Source: Krasilnikovia cinnamomea
GTDB taxonomy: Bacteria; Actinomycetota; Actinomycetes; Mycobacteriales; Micromonosporaceae
Length of the DNA: 64,000 bases
NCBI RefSeq assembly: GCF_004217545.1
Contig: NZ_SHKY01000001.1
Coordinates: 4,960,001-5,024,000 of the forward strand
Direction of reading: 5' to 3'
Shown: one piece after another, positions 42,460-48,900 of the stretch
Layout: every line of letters begins with the position of its first letter
How positions within the stretch are numbered: the stretch's first letter is position 1
Made by a program: the position numbers and the translations under genes
Notes under the pieces: model-generated
Told to the model about the DNA's origin: nothing
Seen by the model: the letters and a program-made list of their open reading frames with translations, nothing else
Database searches by the model: none

Positions 42460-44838
42460 ATGCTGGGTCGCGTGACCACCCCGCAGAACCTCGACGAGCG
42501 GTTCCGCGACGCGGTGTCGGCGCTGTCGCGCCCGTCCTCGCGCCGTACGCCCGACGAGCCGGTCCGCGACGGCGCCGACCTCACCGGCGCGCGGGCCCGC
42601 CAGCTGTTCGACGCCCAGCTCACCAGCCGCCACCTCGACCTCGCCGCCCGCTGGCTGCGCAGCTTCAACGAGGGTTTCCACCCCGTCGGCGCCGCCGGCC
42701 ACGAGGGCAGCGCCGCCGTGGCCGCCGCGCTGCGGGGCGACGACCCGGCCCTGCTGCACGACCGCTCCGCCGGGTTCTACTGTGCCCGCGCCGCGGCCGC
42801 CGCCCTGACCAGCGCGTCAGCCGTGCCGACCAGCGTCGCGCCCACGCCCGCCGGGGGCCCGGCCAGCACCGGCGAGCCCGACCACGAGCCCGGTGACCCG
42901 TTCATCGAGGCCGCCCGCGACGTGCTGCGCAGCGTGGTCGCCTCGGCCAGCGAGGCCATGTCCGGGGGCCGCCACCGGGCCCTCGGCCACACCGACCTGC
43001 ACATCGTGCCGACCACCTCGGCGGCGGCCGGGCACCTGCCGCGCGCGGTCGGCCTCGCCTTCGGCCTCACCCGTGCGGATGAACTTGACGGCGTCGCCCG
43101 CCCGTGGCCCGCCGACGCCATCGTGATCGCCTCGGTCCGCGCCACGGCCATCGACCACGCCGACGCCGTGACCGCGCTCAACACCGCCGGGCGGCACGAC
43201 CACGCCGGGCAGCGTCTGCCGCTGCTCGTCGTCTGCGAGGACGACGGACCCGGCCGCGCGGCGGGCCGGCCCACCGGCTGGGTCGCCGACATGCTGCGCT
43301 CCCGGCCCGGCCTGCGGTACACGGCCGCCGACGGATGCGACCTGGTCGCCACGTACGCGGCCGCCGCCGAGGCCGCCGGATGGGTACGCGAGCACCGGCG
43401 CCCCGCCGTGCTGCACCTGTCCATGGTCCCGCTGCTGCGGCCCGCCGCCGCGGAACCCGGGGGCGCCGCGAACGGCATCCCCGCCGCCCGCACGCCCGCC
43501 GACCGGCTCGCCGAGGACCTCGCCCGCGACCCCCTCGTCGGCACCGCCCGGCTGCTCGTCGAAGCGGGCCTGGCCGATCCGGACGAGCTCATCGCCCGCT
43601 ACGACGAGGTGGGCTGGCAGGTCCGCAAGGTCGCCGAGGAGGTACTGGGCGAACCGAAGCTCACCACGGCGGCCGAGGTCGTCGCTCCGCTGGCGCCCCG
43701 GCGCCCCGTCCGGGTCGCCCGTACCGTCGCCGACGTCGCCACCCGCGCCGCCGGTGCCGGTGCCGCCGCCCGGGCCGCCGCGTTCGGCGGCCGGGCCCCC
43801 GAAGACGCCGGACCGCTGACGCTGGCGCAGACCATCAGCGCCACGCTCACCGACGCGCTGCTGGCCGCCCCCGGCGCCGTGGTGTTCGGCGACGCCGTGA
43901 CGGCGCGCGGCGGCTACGGGATCACCGGGCAGCTGCGCGAACGGTTCGGACCGGCGCGGGTCTTCGACACCCCCGGCGACGAGACCTCCGTGCTCGGCCT
44001 CGCCCTCGGCGCCGGGCTGGCCGGGCTGCTGCCCATCCCGCAGATCCGGCACCTGGCACACCTGCACCAGGCCGCCGGACAACTGCGCGGCGAGGCCGCC
44101 ACGCTGCCGTTCGCCAGCGCCGGAGGGCTGCGCAACCCGCTGGTGATCCGGGTCGCCGGGCTCGCCCACGGGCAGCCGGGCCCCGAGCACGCCACCGACG
44201 ACCACTCCGTCGCCGCGCTGCGCGACGTACCCGGGCTCGTCGTGGCCGTACCCGCCCGCCCGGCGGACGCCGCGCCCATGCTGCGCTCCTGCCTGGCCGC
44301 GGCCGCGGTCGACGGCTCTGTCTGCGTGTACCTGGAACCCATCGCGCTCTACCACACCCGCGACCTGCGCCAGCCGGGCGACAACGAGTGGTTGTCGCCG
44401 TACGCGCCGCCCCGGGAGTGGGCCGCCGGGCACGTGCCGATCGGCCGCGCCCGGGCGTACCCCGCCGGCTCCGGGGAGGATCTGACCATCCTCACGTTCG
44501 GCAACGGCGTACACATGTCCCTGCGGGTTGCCGCCCGCCTGGCCGAGGAAGGCTACGGAGCCCGTGTGGTCGATCTGCGCTGGCTCAACCCGCTGCCCAC
44601 CGCCGACCTGGTCCGGGAGGCCAAGGCCACCGGCCGGGTGCTGATCGTCGACGAGACCCGCCGCTCCGGCGGCGTGGGTGAAGGCGTCCTCGCGGCGCTG
44701 GTGGACGGCGGTTTCGTGGGCGCCGCCCGCAGGATCGCCGCAGCCGATTCGTTCATTCCGCTCGGTCCGGCGGCGCAACACGTCGTGATCGGGGAGGATG
44801 CCATCACACAGGGTGCCCACGCCCTGCTGGCACGGTAA
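42460..44838 (+). CDS. Fused E1 alpha-beta 2-oxoacid dehydrogenase-like ThDP protein
   Basis: A 792-residue protein joining an E1-alpha-like half (about 30-330) and an E1-beta/transketolase-like half (about 430-792). Alpha part: FNEGFHPVGAAGHEGSAAVA, LGHTDLHIVPTTSAAAGHLP, RAVGLAFG; beta part: ISATLTDALLAAPGAVVFGD, FDTPGDETSVLGLALGAGLA, ILTFGNGVHMSLRVAARLAE, VLIVDETRRSGGVGEGVLAA. Where alpha subunits have GDG...N for ThDP-Mg, this reads ASVRATAIDHADAVTALNTA, so the GDG is lost. An Ala/Pro-rich insert interrupts the alpha half (about 110-140). Start could be ATG 42460 or GTG 42472; both ribosome sites are weak. Confidence 0.85.
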   Translation: MLGRVTTPQNLDERFRDAVSALSRPSSRRTPDEPVRDGADLTGARARQLFDAQLTSRHLDLAARWLRSFNEGFHPVGAAGHEGSAAVAAALRGDDPALLHDRSAGFYCARAAAAALTSASAVPTSVAPTPAGGPASTGEPDHEPGDPFIEAARDVLRSVVASASEAMSGGRHRALGHTDLHIVPTTSAAAGHLPRAVGLAFGLTRADELDGVARPWPADAIVIASVRATAIDHADAVTALNTAGRHDHAGQRLPLLVVCEDDGPGRAAGRPTGWVADMLRSRPGLRYTAADGCDLVATYAAAAEAAGWVREHRRPAVLHLSMVPLLRPAAAEPGGAANGIPAARTPADRLAEDLARDPLVGTARLLVEAGLADPDELIARYDEVGWQVRKVAEEVLGEPKLTTAAEVVAPLAPRRPVRVARTVADVATRAAGAGAAARAAAFGGRAPEDAGPLTLAQTISATLTDALLAAPGAVVFGDAVTARGGYGITGQLRERFGPARVFDTPGDETSVLGLALGAGLAGLLPIPQIRHLAHLHQAAGQLRGEAATLPFASAGGLRNPLVIRVAGLAHGQPGPEHATDDHSVAALRDVPGLVVAVPARPADAAPMLRSCLAAAAVDGSVCVYLEPIALYHTRDLRQPGDNEWLSPYAPPREWAAGHVPIGRARAYPAGSGEDLTILTFGNGVHMSLRVAARLAEEGYGARVVDLRWLNPLPTADLVREAKATGRVLIVDETRRSGGVGEGVLAALVDGGFVGAARRIAAADSFIPLGPAAQHVVIGEDAITQGAHALLAR

Positions 44839-44859
44839 ATTGCCTCACACTCGGTGCGC

Positions 44860-44883
44860 CACTTGCGCCCGGGCCAGCAAGTG
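44860..44883. terminator. Inverted repeat between the E1-like and DUF3052 genes
   Basis: CACTTGC (44860-44866) and GCAAGTG (44877-44883) form a 7-bp stem with a 10-nt loop 22 bp past the E1-like stop. It could be a weak terminator or, given its distance from the next start (71 bp), an operator for the DUF3052 gene. Confidence 0.45.
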
Positions 44884-44953
44884 TGTGGACTACCCCCAAA
44901 TAAGGTCGGCACCTTGGCCGGCCGCAGCGCAAGAGGTGAGGAGGCATTCGACT

Positions 44954-45388
44954 GTGAGCGCGACCGCTGGTCAGGCCGCCGACGGCGTACGTAGCCTGGC
45001 GGACCGGTTCGGCCTGGAGCCGAGCATGGTGGTCATGGAGATGGGCTACGACGACGACGTCGACGAGGATCTCCGTGAGGCCCTGACCGAACGCGTGGGA
45101 GACCTGGTCGACGAGGACACCGACGAGGTGGTCGACGCGGTGCTGCTGTGGTACCGCGACGGCGACGGTGACCTGTTCGAGCTGCTCACCGACGCCCTGG
45201 GCCCCCTCGCCGACAACGGCGTGGTATGGCTGCTGACCCCCAAGGCCGGGCGTGACGGCCACGTCGAGCCCAGCGAGATCAGCGAGTCCGCGCCCACCGC
45301 GGGCCTGCAGCAGACCTCCACCGTCAACGCGGGCAAGGACTGGACCGCACACCGGCTCGTCTCGCCCCGGGGCGCGAAGAAGAAGTAG
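44954..45388 (+). CDS. DUF3052 family protein
   Basis: A 144-residue acidic protein starting at a GTG behind GAGGAGG. It matches the actinobacterial DUF3052 pattern: SLADRFGLEPSMVVMEMGYD, DDVDEDLREALTERVGDLVD, VLLWYRDGDGDLFELLTDAL, VVWLLTPKAGRDGHVEPSEI, ending in a basic KKK tail. The function is unknown; in Streptomyces the gene is found near aceE and a peroxiredoxin, as here. The next gene begins 5 bp after its stop. Confidence 0.88.
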   Translation: MSATAGQAADGVRSLADRFGLEPSMVVMEMGYDDDVDEDLREALTERVGDLVDEDTDEVVDAVLLWYRDGDGDLFELLTDALGPLADNGVVWLLTPKAGRDGHVEPSEISESAPTAGLQQTSTVNAGKDWTAHRLVSPRGAKKK

Positions 45389-45393
45389 TCGCG

Positions 45394-45873
45394 ATGCCCC
45401 TCGACACCGGCGCCCAGGCGCCGGACTTCGCCCTCAGGGACCAGAACAACCAGGAGATCAGGCTCGCCGATTTCCGGGGCCGCAAGGCCGTTCTCCTGGT
45501 CTTCTACCCGCTCGCGTTCACCGGCACCTGCCAGGGGGAACTGGCCGAGATCCAGGCACACCTGCCCGAGTACGCCAACCCGGCCGTCCAGGTGCTCACC
45601 GTCAGCGTCGACTCGCCGTACAGCCACAAGGTGTGGGCCGAGCGGGAGGGCTGGGACTTCCCGCTGCTGGCCGACTTCTGGCCGCACGGGGCGGTGGCCA
45701 GCGCGTACGGGGTCCTCGACGCCGAGCGCGGCCACGCCGAACGCGCCACCTTCCTGATCGACGCCGCCGGGGTGGTGCGCTTCGCCGAGGTGGGCCAGCC
45801 GGGGCGGGCCCGCGACCAGCGCGCCTGGCGGGAGGCCGTCGCGGACCTTGAGGTGGACATCAGGGTACGATGA
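45394..45873 (+). CDS. ahpE: AhpE-like one-cysteine peroxiredoxin
   Basis: A 159-residue thiol peroxidase. The peroxidatic Cys is in YPLAFTGTCQGELAEIQAHL (T-x-x-C), and it is the only Cys in the protein, so the enzyme must be recycled by an external thiol such as mycothiol/mycoredoxin. Other family blocks: GAQAPDFALRDQNNQEIRLA, VLTVSVDSPYSHKVWAEREG, FPLLADFWPHGAVASAYGV and ERATFLIDAAGVVRF. It follows the DUF3052 gene by 5 bp, probably in one transcript. Confidence 0.92.
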   Translation: MPLDTGAQAPDFALRDQNNQEIRLADFRGRKAVLLVFYPLAFTGTCQGELAEIQAHLPEYANPAVQVLTVSVDSPYSHKVWAEREGWDFPLLADFWPHGAVASAYGVLDAERGHAERATFLIDAAGVVRFAEVGQPGRARDQRAWREAVADLEVDIRVR

Positions 45874-45897
45874 CGGCTCCGGTTCGCCGCGCGACCC

Positions 45898-45969
45898 GGG
45901 CGCGTAGCTCAGTGGGAGAGCACTCGCCTTACAAGCGAGGGGTCGTTGGTTCGAAACCAACCGTGCCCA
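45898..45969 (+). tRNA. tRNA-Val (anticodon TAC)
   Basis: A full cloverleaf: acceptor GGGCGCG / CGTGCCC (one G-U pair), D-arm GCTC AGTGGGA GAGC, anticodon stem CTCGC / GCGAG with loop CTTACAA (anticodon TAC), T-arm GTTGG TTCGAAA CCAAC. Discriminator A at 45969 is followed by CC, with no encoded CCA. Remnants of an integrase and another gene directly downstream suggest the 3' end was an attachment site. Confidence 0.97.
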
Positions 45970-46033
45970 CCGTTCCGACCAGCAGCGGAGCAATCCGCAA
46001 GATCCATCGGGCGGCTGTTGACAGCAACGAGGT

Positions 46034-46176
46034 TCACGACAGCCGCCCGTCCAGCTTTCCCAGCGCTGACGCATCGCCTCCGGGTTCGTGTGCGCGTAGA
46101 TCTTCGAGGTGATCTTCACGTCGGCGTGCCGAGCGATCGCTTGGACCACGTGCGGCTGGACGCCCCGCTCCATGAG
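46034..46176 (-). pseudogene. Tyrosine-recombinase (integrase) C-terminal remnant, frameshifted
   Basis: From the junction at about 46176 the minus strand reads SLMERGVQPHVVQAIARHAD, VKITSKIYAHTNPEAMRQ, the end of the catalytic domain with the conserved ARH (usually GH) and Tyr in IYAH. One base is missing after CGTCA; in the next frame it continues ALGKLDGRLS to a stop at 46034, the normal integrase end. The N-terminal 80-90% is gone. It lies 65 bp from the 3' end of tRNA-Val, the place an integrative element's int gene would occupy. Confidence 0.75.
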
Positions 46177-46469
46177 CGAGGAGATTGGGTTGGACATCCG
46201 AGTCAGCGGGCTGCTGGCCGTGGACTGGGCACCGCATCCCGACGAGGGCGACAAGGTGCTCTTGATCTTTGACGGTGGCGGCCTGTCGCCGGAACAACTC
46301 GACGCCATCCGCTTCGTTGACTGTGAGGCTAGGGAATGGTCATTCGTCGACATGGCCAGACTTCAGGACCCCACGATCCCCCGGCTGAAGCAGACGGATC
46401 CGCGAGGCGTTGCGCGCCCACAAGAGCGCACGGGCGGTGTACCTAAAGGAAGGCTCGGCGCCCGCGTGA
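46172..46469 (+). pseudogene. NUDIX hydrolase C-terminal fragment with +1 frameshift
   Basis: Reads SEEIGLDIRVSGLLAVDWAP, the tail of a NUDIX box (EE.GL) and its next strand, then LLIFDGGGLSPEQLDAIRFV, DCEAREWSFVDMARLQDPTI and PRLKQ. At about 46394 an extra base shifts the frame; reading resumes as RIREALRAHKSARAVYLKEG and ends SAPA-stop at 46469. The N-terminal half, including the NUDIX G-x5-E, is replaced by the antisense integrase remnant, so the DNA was joined at about 46175. It is dead on both counts. Confidence 0.75.
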
Positions 46470-46538
46470 ATCTGCTACCGGGCAGACACTCTCCGATCCG
46501 CACCGTGACGGACGCTGCCCTATCGACAGCGGACTCGG

Positions 46539-47189
46539 TCACGGCGCAGCCAGGTGAGGTCGATCCCAGTCAGGCGGCAAGGATGCCGTCGACCAGGCCG
46601 AGTCCGGCTGATAGTCGGTCCAGCGCCCGTCAAACGGGAACGCGCCCTGCGCCGCAAGCGACATAAGGCGCTCACCCGTCGCTCGGATTTCAGGAGCTTG
46701 CTCAGCGGTCCACCGGCCGGGCTGGCCCGTCAGCGCTGCGAACTCGTCTTCGTCCTTCCACCGCCCGACACGGTCTGGTGTGATCCATACATCGAGGGCC
46801 CGATCCGCCGTGTCGATCACACGCAGACTGTCACACTCCCAGCGGACACGCGGGGATTCGAGGTTCACATACCAGCCCTCGAACTGGCCGTTGACATTGA
46901 AGAACCACCACAATGACCAGTCACCGTCGGCTGGGGCGTACTTCACGATTCCCGGACCTCGCCAGGTTGCAATCTTGCGGACTCGTGGCAGGTGTAGGCG
47001 CTCGGCGATTGGCAGATCCCGCAGACCTCGTCCGTCGGCCAGAACGGACTCGACTTGCGGACTTCCAGGAGCAATCCACAACGCGAGCCCGTCCGGGTTG
47101 TCGGCAATGACCCTTCCAACGCGTACGAATCCTGCGCGTCCCTGCCGTCCGTACCGGTACAAGACGGTATCGCCGTAACTCCATGCCAT
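46539..47189 (-). CDS. DUF402 family protein
   Basis: A 216-residue protein with a clear DUF402 core: WWFFNVNGQFEGWYVNLESP, RVRWECDSLRVIDTADRALD, VWITPDRVGRWKDEDEFAAL. The Asp/Glu residues here bind Mg in the characterised Staphylococcus member, a nucleoside tri/diphosphatase. The N-terminal half (MAWSYGDTVLYRYGRQGRAG) is a small beta barrel. It is intact and faces the scar; whether it came with the lost element or marks native DNA is not clear. Confidence 0.85.
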   Translation of the reverse strand: MAWSYGDTVLYRYGRQGRAGFVRVGRVIADNPDGLALWIAPGSPQVESVLADGRGLRDLPIAERLHLPRVRKIATWRGPGIVKYAPADGDWSLWWFFNVNGQFEGWYVNLESPRVRWECDSLRVIDTADRALDVWITPDRVGRWKDEDEFAALTGQPGRWTAEQAPEIRATGERLMSLAAQGAFPFDGRWTDYQPDSAWSTASLPPDWDRPHLAAP

Positions 47190-47375
47190 GTGTGGACCGT
47201 ACGGGGCGGAGTTGAGCTGAGTTCGTCAGCCGTCGGACGACCAGGCGACGGCGGGCCGCCCATACGACCTGCGGCGCTCCAGCATTCTGGGTCTGTTACT
47301 ACCAACGGCGAGCGGTCCTGCCGGTCACCGTTCTGGCGCGCTGGCGTACGCGACGCCTTCCAGCGCATCTCGTGA

Positions 47376-47561
47376 AAGGTCTTCGGATACGCCACCGACA
47401 CCTTCACCGGCGAGTGGGGAGCCCTGTACAAGTTCGGTGACGCCCTGTACTCGTTGGCGCAGTTCCTGCAAGAGGTCGGCATCGCTCGGCAGGGCCATCT
47501 GCCGGTGGCGGTGGTAGCTGACCCCGCTGTTGTCGCCCTGCCCCTCCCGTTCGTCGGGTGA
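47376..47561 (+). pseudogene. Orphan coding fragment
   Basis: A 61-codon stretch without a start codon, reading KVFGYATDTFTGEWGALYKF, GDALYSLAQFLQEVGIARQG and HLPVAVVADPAVVALPLPFV, then G and a stop. The first 40 residues look like genuine protein while the end looks random, so it is probably a broken gene. I do not recognise the family. It lies in the 441-bp gene-poor stretch 47190-47630 next to the tRNA-Val scar. Confidence 0.35.
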
Positions 47562-47630
47562 GTCCTGGCGCTACCTGATCTCGCGCGGGTCGCGTCGTCG
47601 ATACGGCGGCTCGTCTGCGAGGGTGATCGG

Positions 47631-47969
47631 GTGCTGATCTATAAGATCCTGCTGCCCTCCGAGTGGGCCGAGCTTGAGGCCGCAGGACACTTCGATGGTT
47701 CACCGGACGATCGCAGCAGTGGGTTCATTCACTGCTCCACCCGTGAGCAGGTTGCGGACACCGCCGCGCGGGTGTTCGGGCAGGAGCCGAAGCTCGTGGT
47801 GGTGGCGGTGGATGCCGAGGTGCTCGGCGGGGCTGTGCGGTGGGAGGAGGCACCCACCAGGGGCGACGTGTTTCCGCATGTGTACGGGTCGCTGCCGAGA
47901 ACGGCCGTGGCGGCGGTGCATGAGATTGCCGGTGCATCCGCTGTGGACGAGGTGTTACCGCTGGAATGA
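47631..47969 (+). CDS. DUF952 family protein
   Basis: A 112-residue protein with a GTG start after GAGGGTGA. It reads LIYKILLPSEWAELEAAGHF, DGSPDDRSSGFIHCSTREQV, LVVVAVDAEVLGGAVRWEEA, FPHVYGSLPRTAVAAV: the usual DUF952 blocks (GFIHCS, HlYG.l). The family is small and uncharacterised; its fold resembles ADP-ribosyl-binding or GST-like modules according to different proposals. It is intact and looks native. Confidence 0.88.
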   Translation: MLIYKILLPSEWAELEAAGHFDGSPDDRSSGFIHCSTREQVADTAARVFGQEPKLVVVAVDAEVLGGAVRWEEAPTRGDVFPHVYGSLPRTAVAAVHEIAGASAVDEVLPLE

Positions 47970-48097
47970 CGCGCGGCGTGGCGGTCTGGTCAGGCGTCGG
48001 TGAGGCTTGCCGGTGGCCAGGTCGCCGACCGCGCAGCGACCAACGAGCTTCTTCCAAACGGACGCTGCTTGATCCCGTCCAGGTCTACCATCGCAGC

Positions 48098-48610
48098 GTG
48101 CACGACGAGGACCCCAGCGGCCACGGCTGGCGGTTGCTCGGCCTGGTCCTCCGGATCCTCGGCGCAGTCCTGGTGACTGTCCTGTGCTGGATCGGTGCCG
48201 CCGGCTCGTTCATCGCGGCCGTGTGGGCGATCCACCCATGGCCGGGCGACCGCCGTGAACCGGCCTGGGCCGTTGCTTACCTGCTGCTGCTCGTACTGCT
48301 GATCCTGGCACCGTCGGTGGCGTGGCGATTTCTGCTGCCGCGGCGTTCGATCGGTGTGCCAGGCAAGGTGGTGAACGCCAGCGGCCGGTGGGATTACCAC
48401 GACCCCCGCCCCGGAGTTCCATCTCCCGGGGCGGGGGTGAGCGGCATGTTGTTAGAAGCCCGGATCCTCGTCCGCCGTGCTGTACGGCTGCATGACGATG
48501 AGCCCGAGAATGATCTGAACCGGCAGGGTGACCTTCCAGTCATCCAGCGTCAACACCGAAGGCAGGCAACAAATCGGCACGGCGGCCAATCGGAACTGCC
48601 ACCAACGTAG
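48098..48610 (+). CDS. Small two-span membrane protein, function unknown
   Basis: The GTG at 48098 opens VHDEDPSGHGWRLLGLVLRI; spans LVLRILGAVLVTVLCWIGAA and AWAVAYLLLLVLLILAPSVA follow. The frame stays open to 48610 (170 residues), but the part after about residue 100 passes through a strong hairpin and is antisense to the next gene. That basic stretch (RQHRRQATNRHGGQSE) is probably not a natural C-terminus, so the original stop has likely been lost, perhaps by a small indel near 48370. The real conserved part is residues 1-100. Confidence 0.55.
   Translation: MHDEDPSGHGWRLLGLVLRILGAVLVTVLCWIGAAGSFIAAVWAIHPWPGDRREPAWAVAYLLLLVLLILAPSVAWRFLLPRRSIGVPGKVVNASGRWDYHDPRPGVPSPGAGVSGMLLEARILVRRAVRLHDDEPENDLNRQGDLPVIQRQHRRQATNRHGGQSELPPT
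48402..48438. terminator. Strong hairpin between convergent genes
   Basis: ACCCCCGCCCCGG (48402-48414) pairs perfectly with CCGGGGCGGGGGT (48426-48438), 13 bp with an 11-nt loop. It is placed 14 bp past the stop of the minus-strand membrane gene and inside the extended plus-strand frame, evidence that the latter should end before it. Confidence 0.8.
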
Positions 48611-48838
48611 ATGGCGCAGAACCCAAAGGACACACAGCGCCCCAGCAACCGGCAGGATCGACAACGGCAGCAGGAAGAACGCCGACACCAGGAAGTCCAT
48701 CACGGCATTACCCCACGACGGATCACTCGAGTGACGAAAGAAGTCAATCGTCGAGACCACGCCCAGGAGACAGACATAGGCGCCGGTGTAGGTAAGCACC
48801 CACAACGGGGCCGACAGCCTGCTACGAAAGCGTTGCAT
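48452..48838 (-). CDS. Small membrane protein downstream of the ALF-repeat gene (candidate immunity protein)
   Basis: About 128 residues from ATG 48838 (MQRFRSRLSAPLWVLTYTGA); an in-frame ATG at 48910 overlapping the upstream stop by 10 bp would give 152 residues and translational coupling. Three or four spans: PLWVLTYTGAYVCLLGVVST, MDFLVSAFFLLPLSILPVAG, LCVLWVLRHLRWWQFRLAAV, VTLPVQIILGLIVMQ. No family recognised. Base composition is clearly less GC-rich than the surroundings. Directly following a large secreted modular protein, it has the layout of a membrane immunity protein; this is inference. Confidence 0.7.
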   Translation of the reverse strand: MQRFRSRLSAPLWVLTYTGAYVCLLGVVSTIDFFRHSSDPSWGNAVMDFLVSAFFLLPLSILPVAGALCVLWVLRHLRWWQFRLAAVPICCLPSVLTLDDWKVTLPVQIILGLIVMQPYSTADEDPGF

Positions 48839-48900
48839 GCCATTCTTCCCGCTGATCGCCGTTCTCCTCTCGCCCAATGAAACCCGCGACATCGAACCGG

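Noticed and set aside
45898-45969. Antisense reading of tRNA-Val as LVSNQRPLACKASALPLSYA
   Set aside because: This is the well-known false translation of a tRNA's complement, not an integrase tail; the true integrase frame ends at 46034.
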